Assembly (NCBI GenBank): GCA_902729315.2
Contig: LR746278.1
Location: 3,419,501 to 3,483,500, forward strand
DNA: 64,000 nucleotides
Source of the DNA: Spirodela intermedia
Lineage: Eukaryota > Streptophyta > Magnoliopsida > Alismatales > Araceae
Direction of reading: 5' to 3'
Positions 1 to 13,000 of this stretch are shown here, one piece after another. Both the position numbers and the translations under genes were made by a program. Every line of letters begins with the position of its first letter. Position 1 is the stretch's first letter. The notes under the pieces were generated by a model. That model had not been told where the DNA came from, made no database searches, and worked only from the letters and a program-made list of their open reading frames with translations.

Positions 1-564
1 CCTAGAAATTAATGTATTCAGGCCTTATGTAGATATGAAACAATGAAAAAATATTAATTATTGTTGAAATTCTAATATATTTATGTAATAACGTGCAAGA
101 AAATAAAAATCCAAAGCTTTGATGGAACTAATATGATTATCATGCAATGAAATAAAAATATAAAAATTGATCTTCTAAAGGGTAAATTACCAAAAGAAAT
201 AAACATCCTCAAAAAGAAGAGAAAATATTTTATTAAAAAAATTCCTCTTTAGGAGTTGACCCCAAAATTATGGAGAACTTATGGATATTTTAGTAATTGA
301 TTCTTCATCCGGTCTTTTGGTATAGATTTCCACAAAATCCAGCTTCTCAAAAGGAGTTCTCTAGGAAATACCCAAAAAATATGCACCATTCTTCTGATAC
401 TTTTTATTTTATTTTAGTTGTTTAATGCATAGTATTATGAAGCAGATTATCTCTCATTTTTCATATAAAACTTGAACCCAATTATCCACCATGGATCAAC
501 CAACCTAACTAATCCAACCCCAATAGGGATTAAGAAAGGTTTCTATATGCTGTAAGATAATCTG

Positions 565-566
<2 letters not shown>

Positions 567-648
<82 letters not shown>
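567..648. repeat. Compound microsatellite (CT)n(CA)n
   Basis: About 21 perfect CT units run directly into about 20 perfect CA units. The purity suggests a young, probably length-variable locus. Confidence 0.97.
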
Positions 649-652
<4 letters not shown>

Positions 653-774
653 TAAACCATTCAAGATTAATTAAACTGGGAGGCTCTTAAAAAAGATGAA
701 AACATGAACCTGACTCAGTTTTAAACCACTGTTCTCGCTGCATGCCTCCGGAATCGATCATCAAGAACACTAGG

Positions 775-830
775 ATAGAGAGAGAGAGAGAGAGACAGAG
801 ACAGAGAGAGAGAGACAGAGAGAGAGAGAC
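775..830. repeat. Interrupted (GA)n microsatellite
   Basis: GA repeat broken three times by ACAG, which gives an imperfect GA/GACA pattern. It lies about 200 bp beyond the APC5 stop, possibly in its 3' UTR. Confidence 0.93.
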
Positions 831-1035
831 CAGTATATTATGACAACCCAGGGTGGGTGACCGAGAATCCAATACAAACTATACACATTAGCTGGCCCCT
901 CCCATATAAACAACGAAAGACTTTGCACAGGCAAAATGGGTTTGAAAGGAGTCGAAGGCTGATACCTGAAGCCAGCAGCAGATTCTTGAGCAGCTAGCTG
1001 GTCGCATAGAGCTTCCCCTCGAGGTCTAACAACTA

Positions 1036-4000
1036 TCACAAATTCCTCTGTTCATCTTCAGAACCCGAACCCGGGTTTTCAAGAGCAACGATGTGGTTCT
1101 TGAAAGACGCCGCCGCCGCCTCCCTCTCCTCCGCCCGCCCCAGCGCGTCGTAGACCACGGCGGCCAGGTAGAATGCTTCGGCGGCCATTTCATGAAACTG
1201 GATGCGCCCCCCCACAGCAGACCGGAATTGTCAGTTCCTTTGGATTATATATGCTTTCATTGAATGAGATCTTGAAGCCAATGGAAATAAATGCGGATAA
1301 CAGGGGAATTGGGCGGTGAGGATCTCTGTCACGAACCTCCAGAGTCTCCAGATCCTCAGCAGCTTGCCTCAAAGGATCCAGTACCATCTCCGCATCATCA
1401 GAAACTGGTGCCCAGAAATAGTAAAAACTCACAAGGGTTCATCAAGGGATTATTCACAAGAACAGGCAGAAACGGAATGATCCGAGAGGAGAGCTTCAGC
1501 TCTGATTTCTAGGGCCAGAGCTATTCGGCGGCAAAATGAAGCAGAAGAAGGTGAGAAAGCGCACCTGAAAAACTGGGATCGCAGAGGTGACACTTCACGA
1601 AAGCAATGTTGGCTCGGGCGCGTAGTTCAAGGCCTCCATGGCCGAGAATCATCGGCAGCGTTTGATGCACCAGATTAGATGCTCTCTTAGCGTGACTGCG
1701 GCCGAGAGACAGCCACAACTCGGCAATGGTAAGGGTGGTGGATGCTTCGAGCAGATCCAGGTTAAACGTCCGGCAAAAAGATAAACTTGCCAATGCATAG
1801 GAAAGGCCCAGAACTGCGTTTCCAGATTTCTGCAGAGCAAAGAAGGAAACGATCTCAATTTTTTAAGCAAATAAATAGAGGGGGTCCCCTCTTCTGAGTG
1901 ATAGATGTGAATGAAGACTAAACTTCACCTTGTGGATTTCTGCTAGCAATAGAAGTATGGTGGCGTTCTCAACGTGCAGGTTGAATTTGTAGCATTCACA
2001 GAAAAGAGAACATGCTACTGCTGCTGCCTGCCAAATAAATAGAGGGGAAGAGAAATCCCATCCAGCAAAAAGTCAAACCCAGAGAAAACTATAAGAGTCT
2101 CTTACTTACGTAAAAAGAACTCCTTTCCCCCGCGAGACGATGATCATTTGCGGGGTCTTATGCTAGAAAGAGGCCATTTTAGATGCAAAAGTTTAGCAAC
2201 GAGACCATTTATGTCATCTTGTCTCACAACATTATTGCTTGCAAAGAGAACTGCGATAATCTCTGAATACATACACATGAAAATTAGGTCGTTCCTTTGT
2301 CTTTCATGAACATTCACAGGTTTATCCTACGGCACTTACTGTGCAGGGAAAGTCATTTCCACACAACTCCATCTCAGATATCGATATATTCTATAAGTGG
2401 AATTCAACTGGCCATTTGGTGTAAAAAAAAGGATCCTTCTTTCCAGTTGGAAAATGTGGATTGTGAGCAGAACTCTGATTGTGAGATTTTTGGCAAATAG
2501 GTACTCGAGCATCCGTTTTAAAGGCCCTTTTCTCAATATGCATAAACAGGCTCACAATGTTAACGCAAGGAGCTTTGAATGCGTACGCTACTGATCTTTC
2601 ATCCCTAATTTTCAGATTAGACGCACTATCAAACCATAAAATTTAACTGATCCAGTTAAATTAGCCCAAATTTCATCTAGTATACTCTCTCAACTGAAGG
2701 TTAACATATGACATAAAATTTTAGAGAAGTTAAAATTAAATCATTCTAAGTTGACAGTATAATTGAATATGGTCCTAACCAAAAATCAAGATGAAAGAAA
2801 GAACTTATGATATGGCATCAAAGATGCTTATGGTTTGCCAGTCACAAAAACCCACGGTAGCATTTCTTGACATAGCAGATATTTACTCCATTCTTTATGT
2901 ATTTAGCATCTGACGATATACACGATGAACACGCCTCGAGGGCGAAGCGTACCTGGCTGAATTGGTTAGCTGCGAGTAGAGTGCGAGCAAGGCGTATGCT
3001 TGCCTCCGTTTTGAGCTCCAAGTCAACTCCAGTTATTGATGAGGCCAAGATTCCAAGTTCGTCACACACTTGTTGAGCAAGTTTCAGTTGTCCTCTGGAA
3101 CATACCGATCAAGTTAAGCGAATCTAGAGATTTTTGCAAAGTACTGTAGTCAGGAGTCATTACCGATGTAAGGCACGTTCATGTAGCAACTGGAACTTAA
3201 GTAAATGAATATGTGATTTTGATACAGATGAGAACTTTTCCTCAGCTAACTTCAAAGCGATGAAAGCTTCTGCAATAAGAATACTGCAGATCATTCATCT
3301 ATAATCCAAGCGGGAACTTAAATAATCAGGATCTTATAATATCCATATACCTACCTTGCTTGATGTATCAATTATGAAGCAAACAGGCACACATGCCGTT
3401 CCCTTGAATTGAGCAAATAATGAACAAGAGATAAAAAGCAGCCCTTCGATTCAGTTTGATGTGAGTTACGGTTTTTAATAGAGAATCATTCACGTCAAAC
3501 CTATTTGATACAAAATACTCCTGCCTTCACTATAAAAACGAGTGAGAAATATACTATGAATTTTTATCCGTGGTGGCTTTTTATAATGGTTTCATCCATC
3601 ATAAAAGAGTATGGTGGAACTCAGACACGAGGAAACTATATAAAACATTATGTGTCCTCCATGATATCCACGGCTATGGAACCCAACTTAGTCAAAAAAT
3701 TATACCAAGATCATAAAAACTCTAGACACAGGTTTTACGCTAAAATAAAAACGATTCAATTTATTTGATTACATTTTCTCTCACGAGCAACTACATAACA
3801 AGACTCCAGTAAACTAAAAGAAATCAGCAAGGGCAGTCAATCTGATGGGATTTGATTGTACATCTTTCGTCAATGCAATTATGAAACAAGAGTTAATATG
3901 CAGATGTGCAATAGATTTCTGTTCAAAACCTGAATCTGCATAGGACAGTCTGCGTCTCTCTTTTGCCTGACTAGACAGCTGACAGATTGGGTAAGAACCT

Positions 4001-7000
4001 AAGAAAGATACACTTGAGTCTCCCTCCTTAAAAATGATGTATTTACGATACTAAAGTATGTGCTCCATATAAAACACAGAAAAGGTATGATTGCAAAAAA
4101 TATAATAAATAAGGTTTTCTAAATAACCTGATAAATCATAATCCCTGTCCTTAGCCCTGATGCACAATCCTTTCTATTTGACATTGTCTGATTTTTCCTT
4201 CCATAGTGGAGCCCACTGTATCTCCAACACCATAGACTACTGTGAGCAAGGACCCTTTATCAGCAGGAGAATCTGTGCATAAGCTATTGAATGTGTTTCT
4301 AGTGGAGGCATTTCGCCACGTTACTGACACTATTACACCCAGAGATCGTGGACTTCTAGGGAGTATCACTAAACTTTATGTTAGGCATATATGGATTCAC
4401 TTGTATGAAAGATCCTGGCATTCATTGTTCTTGCGAAATATTTACTCCTCTGGTTCGAGAAGTGATATTCGAAGAATTTTCACCTGAGAAACAATTTATG
4501 AATCAGCTTGTAGTTTATCCCAAAACTCTGTGGACCTATGAAACTTTAGTCACTTTTTCTTTCTGATTGGTAATCTGAAATGTATTTTCATAATAAAAAT
4601 GAGCCATTTTCCATAGTTTTGTTACTATCATTGGATGGTAATAAGAGTTTCTCAGGATTTTATTTTATTTTATTTCTCATTTCTCTAGCATATTTATTTT
4701 ATTTATTTAACTAGGGTACAGCAGTGATACCACAGACTGAGCCATTAGTTTACATTCTATTTATAAAAAATATGTTAAAAGACAGATTACCATTTTAATT
4801 TAGGACACCTGAGAACGTCCTTTATGGTACAATTCAGTCAGTGAACTCTGAACTCAATGTCAAACAGTAACTTAAGTTTGGAGCTTTTGTGAAAACTGCG
4901 AACTGAAGGATTCTTTTCCAAAATACATAACATGGTGCGTGTATCATCATGCTGAGTGCAAAAAGAATAATTCACAGCAGATTATAGATAAATGTGTCTG
5001 AGACCAATTAAGCTTACAATGGGGTGGAAATAGTGTACCGCTTCAAAAAATAGGACTAAATTTCTAACCAGTCTTATGTGTTACAAGATCACATGATTAA
5101 ATTGAAGTTTGAATAGCCAGTAAGGTAACTTATAAGTGATTGGAGATTTCTTTTTCTGATGATAAGACAGTAAGACTGGATGTCCGATAAGAAACAGAAA
5201 ACCATGAGAAAAGAATTACAAGAGAAACCAGAAATGAATGAATGTACCTTTATATCCCTTGAATACAGCTAAATGCTGAATGAGCTTGCAATATGCCAGA
5301 GACAACTCCGACGAACTGAAACACCAAATATGATGTTACACTTATGCTTGTAAAATTGCAAGCTGAAATCATATTGAAAAGAGAATAAAAAGTCAACTCT
5401 ACAGATAAACATGGAAAACACTGTGTACGAAGCTACCTTGCAGAATCAGCAAAACAGGTCGCATATATTAATGCATTTGATCGAACAAGTGGGGCACTGA
5501 AATAAAGATAGTAACGGCTTAATCAGACGTTCTAAAAATTGTCTATGTGATTTGTAATCATATTTACAGGAAGAACACCACTAACGCTTCATCATACTAA
5601 ATACAAAGATCATTAGGCTAAGTTAATGCATCTGTTAATGTTTGCAAATGGAGAACTCAAATATGAAATTTGGAAGAACAGAGCAGTGACAACAACTGCA
5701 CAGAGCTCTAACGAACTTGAAAACATTCAGTACACTTTCTTTTCTATTTCATTAATTTGGCGATATTCTCCATGACTAGTACAAAAATACGTTTCAGAAA
5801 ACTTAGCCCTCTCAGCAACAGCCACCCCCAACAAACTGTCTATTGATCCACCTATAATAGCTGAAAGAGACATCCAAGATTAAAAAGAGCAAAAAATTGT
5901 AAATCACCATTTGTCAACCCTTGAGAAACAAGTTTTCAACTAAGATATAATTGCCAAACAAACCATATGAGCACGAATCAAATGGAAAAGGCCTACCTGC
6001 CATATAATTCCCATGAAGTTGCTCTGAGTAAATATGATGCACCGGCCAGCTGCAGTACAGATCCGGGAATGGGATTCGGCTGAGAAGTGAAGTGAAACGT
6101 ATCATAATCATTTGTCCTCTTTCCATTAAAGGATGTCGGTGAGTTTATCAATTTCTCCAGGTTCTTAAGCCATGCAGTGCTGAATGTGCCACCATCATTT
6201 GGCAGAGAGAGACCATCTGAACCAAATTCAGATAGTAAATATGAACTAAGTCTCAGTTCCTGCAGCAAGCAGAAATAAAAAGTTAAAAAAGACATCAGAT
6301 AAGATCCAATCAAATAAAAACTTACTTAGACACAATTTTCAATAAATAGGATAGTGGCTTCATCTTGGCACCTTGCAGACATGAGTTGGGTTTGTTCTGA
6401 GCTTTATCGATGCTTTTGGACCAAAGGATAATAATGGCCTGTTCACATGCTGGAAATCAGAAAAGCCAAGAAAATTGATCAATGACAAAGGTACGAGGAT
6501 GAGTACACATTTGAACTTCCCAACACATCAGATTGTCAAGCATGACATGAGACATGGGTACACTTTTGCATGTGGGAAGAAATTAACTGAAACTTAGTCT
6601 GACACAATTTGAATAAAGTAGTGCAAATAGACGCCACTTTGCCACCAGATGAATATAAAGACTACACAAGTGCGTAACGGAAAGAGTGAGCACAACCCTC
6701 CATGACAAATGTCCATGAGTAGCGTGTTTTGCTTTACCTTGAGATAGAATCCAGCAAGGGCAAGGCGATTGAAGGCCACGAGACATGTAAGCTTTAGACT
6801 TTCAGCTCTCTTTAGTGACCGTTTCAGCAGAACAAGCAATTGTTGCTGGGTTGATAGTGGAGTACCTAGTCCCAGTGAATATTGAGATCCAATAATACCA
6901 CTAGTACTACAAATGCCAATTTTGGATAAAAGGTCGCACATGGCTGCTAAGGTATACGTAAGACAAGAATCATCATTATTCTGCAAAAATACGACAATTA

Positions 7001-10000
7001 ATCATCAACTACTCATAAAAAATATCTAAAGTTAAAGAAAGCCGTTACATAAAAGCTATAGAAAAAATAAATGCATCCCATAAGATACCGCATTTTCTCT
7101 AAATTTCCATGGAAAATGAATTCCACACACCAAAACTTACAAGGAAGAAATGAAATGCACATTCGAAAGATGAATGTGTTACTCGAATCAGAACTATAAT
7201 CAATCATTAATCAAATACTACTGCTAATAGTGATTAATACACAAACCGGAAGAAAGTGATTTATAATGAACTAGAAAAATAAATGCACCTCTTTAGAGAT
7301 CTAACAATTTTTCCCAAATTTCTATCTTATGGTAAAGTTACAAAAAAGAGGTGTCACACACCAAAGTTCCACTGAAATAGGAAACGTGCATTCTGTGTGC
7401 GCTCACAGTTCTCTCATCCTCGAAGGAGAGAAGAGCGATCCTTGTCATTAGATCACAAAAACTGCGACCAAATTATGACTCTTCACAATATTCCACAACA
7501 TTCGCATCCCTTAGCCCAGTAATAACACAAGATGTTACGCATCCACCTATACACATTCAAATGCAATGATGTTTGAAACCTCGAATTGAGTGTTTTTTTT
7601 CCAAAAGAGGGACGAAACTCATCAGCTCAGAGAGTAGACAGACTAAACATTCAAAAAGAGCGTGTATGTAATCCACCTTATTGAAGTTCAAAGAATGACC
7701 AGTTGGCATAACTCAGAAGTTCCATTGTATCCTTTAACTTCCAGTTGACAGGATAATTGTAAAACATCTTCCGAATAGTTGTCCGCAGGATTGAATTTCC
7801 CCAGAACATTTCAAGTGATACTGATTCTCGTACCTGGCATTTATATCCTTTGACCACCTTTACGAACGAACTTGACAAATTATTTCTGACCTTTTTGCTT
7901 AGATATGAGAAACAATCATTGAGCGCCCTGATCTGACAGAAGGAATTACCACAGTAACGTGTTTGGCTAGCTGCTCCAACTTTTTTCCTTATTTCTTGTC
8001 ACAGGGAGGGGTTAAAGGGTTACAGGCCATTGACCATGTGACATCACAAATATTTTCAAAATAGCACTAAGGCAACCCTCTGTCTGCCCCATCAATAGCA
8101 CAGCCTCCCCACGAATGGGAAAGCTTTTTAGGGAATGGGGGGCTTAACCTGGGGCCTCTCCTGGCCACAAACCATCATCCTCAAATCAGGATCTGACAAG
8201 CTGTTTAGATGTTAATTCATAGATGTTAGCTATCTGACTGACCGATCTGATTAATTTAAGTTTGAATCAAATTTTAACTTACTCACTTGCCTGCCCAAAA
8301 TGGTCACTACCTCAGCAACAATTCATCTTCCACCCAATGATGTTTTATGACTAAAACGAGAAATAATCTACTAACTGATTTTTAGAATGAAAGTTATTCA
8401 ACCTAGGTGATACATTTAACAGCAAAAAACATATCTCAAATAGAATGTACTGGTTTACCTGTTGAGATATTCGCACCGCTTCAGTCAGAGCCTGGATAGA
8501 TAAAATAAAAAAGTATATTTTACAACTCATTAAGAAATAACAATATGATGAAAACAGAGATATCAATATAAATCCCTGAAAAGGAACGGAAATTCACCTC
8601 CAATGCCTGCTTGGAGTGCCCAAATCGAGTGTGCATGATGCCTAAGCACAACAAAGCAGACTCATACCGTCCAACTTGAATGCCAGACACAGGAGGTGCA
8701 GATGAACCAGTAAAAATTCCTTCCATCCCTGCACTTTATGGGTGAATCCTAAATTCAATGGTCAACCCAAGGAAACAGATCGTAACAAAAATTGAGAAAA
8801 TCGGTAAAGTTTGGCCACACTTCGGCTCTCAGAGCTGGACTGGACAATCTATAGCTGCTTCATCCCGAAAAGTATAATTTTAGGATGACCCAGACCAAAA
8901 TCAGACAAATCCCGAACAAGAGAGACTTTACACTGACAAATACATGCGTCGGATCAGACAGAGATCGTTTATGTCAAGATTGGTCAATCTGAATTGGGAT
9001 TAATCAATTCTAAGAACCGCCTTCTTAATTGAACTGGTTCAATTAAAATGGCAACCTGAATTGAATGGTAAATTCTTAATATGGATGGATGGCTAGTCAA
9101 CAATTGCAGGTGTCAAATTACGATAGACTGACTCTATGCCTAGTTCCGAATAAACAAAAATCTGACAAATGATCCAGCAAATCCCTTAAATAAGCCATTC
9201 AATGTCATGAGATGAACCTCATGTATCCAACTATAGAGTTTGTATTCATCACCAAAGACAAACCGACACGTGTTTCTTAGATTGCGTATAGCAGCCGGTG
9301 CATGTTATCGGACACCCAGCTCAAAAGAAAGTTTAAAGGCCAAGCATCAGGCTTTCTTAAGCTACATACTTTGCCACATACTGAATCAGCATACAAGCAT
9401 CTTGTGGGACGTTATCACAGATAACCAACTCCATTTTGGTGGAGTTCCATCTGGACCTGTACATCAGCTGGCCATTTTTTTGCAGGCATCAAGAGCCTCG
9501 GCTAAGTAGTAAAATGCCTATTTCGCATGGCATTGGCCACAGCACAGACAAAGGAGAAATATTTTTTAAGACTCGATGAAAAGCCTATAAAATAAAATTT
9601 TCCTCGGATTTAACACTTTAAATATTGCGACCAGTTTTAATGTTCTGATGGTACATAGAAGATCACCCATGTCAAAAAGGAAGAAGGGAAACTTTTCCAT
9701 AAACCTGAGTGAAGAAATGTAACACGGTTTTGTAATAAACAAGGGAACACAATAGGTTGCGATTTATTTTGTTAAAACCCAATTACGTGTAGTTTAGTAA
9801 CAAGATTCACTATGCAGGGTCCTTCACAGAAAAATAACGTTGAGACAACAGAGTACATGGAGTTGGATATTAGTCTCCACATTAGAATGCACAAAACAGA
9901 AGACTGAAAATCAATGATCCATGATCTCGCAGCCCCTCGTTAGAGATGGCAATGCCAATTCATATTAAGCTTGTTTCGTTTATACAGAGACTAACACAAA

Positions 10001-13000
10001 AGGAGAGCATTGTTTCGGAACTCCGCCTCCGTTTGTATACAATCATAAGGACAAAATGTGATATCTATTGACCAGTATGAGGGGCATAGGGAATCGGTAT
10101 GGGTGGAAAGCTTTTTCAAATCATAGTAGCTCAGGGAGAATTATATTAAAATCTAAGCATTATCCCATTTTATAGCTTTATCTCTTAAAATCATATGCAA
10201 ATGGAAGGATCCAACTTTTGCATTTTTTTCTACAAAATGTATAACTATTCAAAGTCCTACCGCAAGATAAATTCAATGCCGACATAAAAAATTTCATCAA
10301 AGGATCTTTGTTCACAGAAACCTCAAACAGTTTTGTCCTTAACAAAATCTCCAGGAGGTGCTGTTTTATTTCGTTCTAATCAGGTTTGACAGTGGGCGGG
10401 CTCATCTTGAGGAAAAGAAAAAGTTCGGCGGTCACATTGTTTCCATAAAGAGATCATTCGTGCAGCTTATGATTCCGCAAGTTTAAAAGATAGCTATTGG
10501 CAAGCATGATAATGAGCAGTAATCAGAAGGGACATACCAGTATTGATGGAATCTTTTATCCCACAAGGAAGGCAGTTTTCATGAAATTAACAGTTAGACA
10601 TCATGATAGATCAGGAACAGATGCAACAAATCTGACAAATAGAAAGATACCTGTAGTCAAAATAGCAATGTAGATTGTCAAGAGCTGAAAGATAATCATC
10701 ATTGTAAAGATTATTCAAGTATCTCAAGTACTTGACCTGGAACATGAATTAAGATACAATTAGAAAAAGGTTTTATATGGTCATGTGACACAAACAGAAA
10801 TATAGGGCAAACTTAGAGATTATAATGAACTAAACAAAGCTGGAAACGGATCATACATGATGCATATCTGGGGCCATCTTCTGGAGATGCTTTAAAGTTG
10901 CCTCAAATGTATTAAAACGGAACGATCCAGCATGCCTAGGAAATATTAGACATATCAAACACAAAATCTCATTCATAGGTTTACGAATAAGTTTCAGAAT
11001 GCATAGTTTTACCTCTCCAGTAAATCGGCTTGCTCATTTAAGTAACCCTGTATTTGCCACTTTGAACGCAAGAAAAGTTCTCCCTGATACTCACCATCCT
11101 CGCATAAGTCAGTGATGGGTGCAATAAAGTCATCACTTTGAGTGCCATAGCCACCAATTTTGAACTTGGAGCCAACTGACCCCTGAAGATCTGTAGGTTC
11201 ATGAGCAGATATCGTTCATTTCAAGAACCATTAATTATGCTCGGTTACAATGATCGTACAAAATGGTTACATAGGAAAGAAAACACATGATTATGCATGG
11301 TAAAAGACAAAAGAACCAAAGTACTGGTGGTCTAAAAATGTCTCTCTCAATTCTAAATCCTCGCTGCAAAAGGCTTTGAAATGCTACATATTAGAAGAGC
11401 TTTATCCTCTCATTCATCAGAATGCATGGCTTTTTAAGTGAGGAAATAGCAAAGGCATCAAGCACAAGATAAGAAAGTCAAGGCATCAGACTGTCTTTAG
11501 GTGAGGATTCCAAAAACATTCAAATGCATGAACCTGTCTCAAAAACTAAACATTTTCGTTTTCATTTTCTTTCATCCCAGAGAGGGAATCCATAGGACTC
11601 CTGTAGTCGATTCCGCATCCTCCTTACCCTTTCCAAGTGGCCCAATGACCTCTGATATTGAACTCTTTAGTTTTTTGCAACTCCTGCCTGGCTTCATGGA
11701 GATGCCAAAGACATCTCAGCTCCTTCTTTTGCAAGCGAATTACAAGACATCTTAAAAAGTACAGGTAAGCAAATCCATATGCCAGTACACAGATCATCAA
11801 AAAGACAGCTTTTGATTACCTCATCATCACGAGACCTTGACAGCGTCCTTGAACAGAATGAAGTTTTTATAACCACTGATGAAGAAAATAGGAAGGAACT
11901 CGGGCTGCCAACATGCATTTACAATCCTTGAGGGTTAATTCCGTAGAGGAAAATATCCACAATTAAATTTAGAGATACACCTGGAAAGTTGGTCTGTAAA
12001 ATTGACTAGGAACAATAATCCCCATCGTTCTAAGCCCACTTGACCACTGAACATCATGTCCATGGAAGATATGTAACTGCCTATCATCGCCTTCTAAATC
12101 TACACATAAGATATCTGAGTAAACTCTTCCTTCAAATTCACGGGTCCTTGGAAGAAATGACCCTTGCTCGCTGCCCATGATGCCCACATAATGTTATTGT
12201 AATACACAAATTACGTAACGAGGCATCACAGTGATCAATTCACTAAAATTTTAAAGCATTTAATGCAATGAACATCCATCCCTGTCAGACATCTCCAGTG
12301 CATCAATACTTGCCTGAGGGAGTTTGGATAATATGCAACCATGGAATTCCAACAACAATGACAACGTTGCCATCATACCATAGACATGTTAGTGTGAGGC
12401 CTGAACTTTTCTGAAAATCAATAGACAACATTTCTAAAAATCTTAGACGTGCATAATGAACTCTATTCTACCAAATATACACGTACTTATTCTAATCATG
12501 TACCAACAATTAAAACGACGCATAGCGTCTCAAATATTTTAATCTCAAATGATTCATCTGCGCACTCTTCTGCACATACCAAATAACCTTCATGTCTAAC
12601 AATTTCTCCCCGATCCTTCCTCCTAACATTCTTTTTTCAAAGATATTAGGACATCCCATTCTCACAGACCCTGCAAGTCAACAGGCTGGTTTGCTTCCAC
12701 ACCACAGAGTCCAGACACGTAAATCTGATTCTGATAGCACAACATTTAGACCATCAAAATTCATCCACAACCATGTGAACTGCTATAATTGGCTAAATTT
12801 AACGCCTTCCCTATCCTGACCATGCTTCGTTTATACCCCTCTAATATCAATACAGCAGTGTTTTGCCCATGATTCAGACCAGGGATGCAGTGCTCTCTCA
12901 TACTTTTTAATATATTTTTCATTTTTTGGGAACGTGGACCACTTAGTCTATGTTGGTTTAAGCCGTGTCTGCAGTATACACAAAGATGAGTTCTTATTGT

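Larger units (their letters stand above)
1..1035. other. 3' flank of APC5, no gene seen
   Basis: AT-rich sequence downstream of the APC5 stop codon. The only strong structure is two dinucleotide microsatellites, listed separately. The short open frames here read through the CT/GA repeats and give Ser-Leu runs, so they are artefacts. The APC5 3' UTR must lie in the upper part of this stretch; I did not fix a polyadenylation site. Confidence 0.7.

Noticed and set aside
4151-4566. ORFs on both strands in APC5 intron 14
   Set aside because: Some protein-like words but no consistent frame, splice sites or family match; not strong enough to report.
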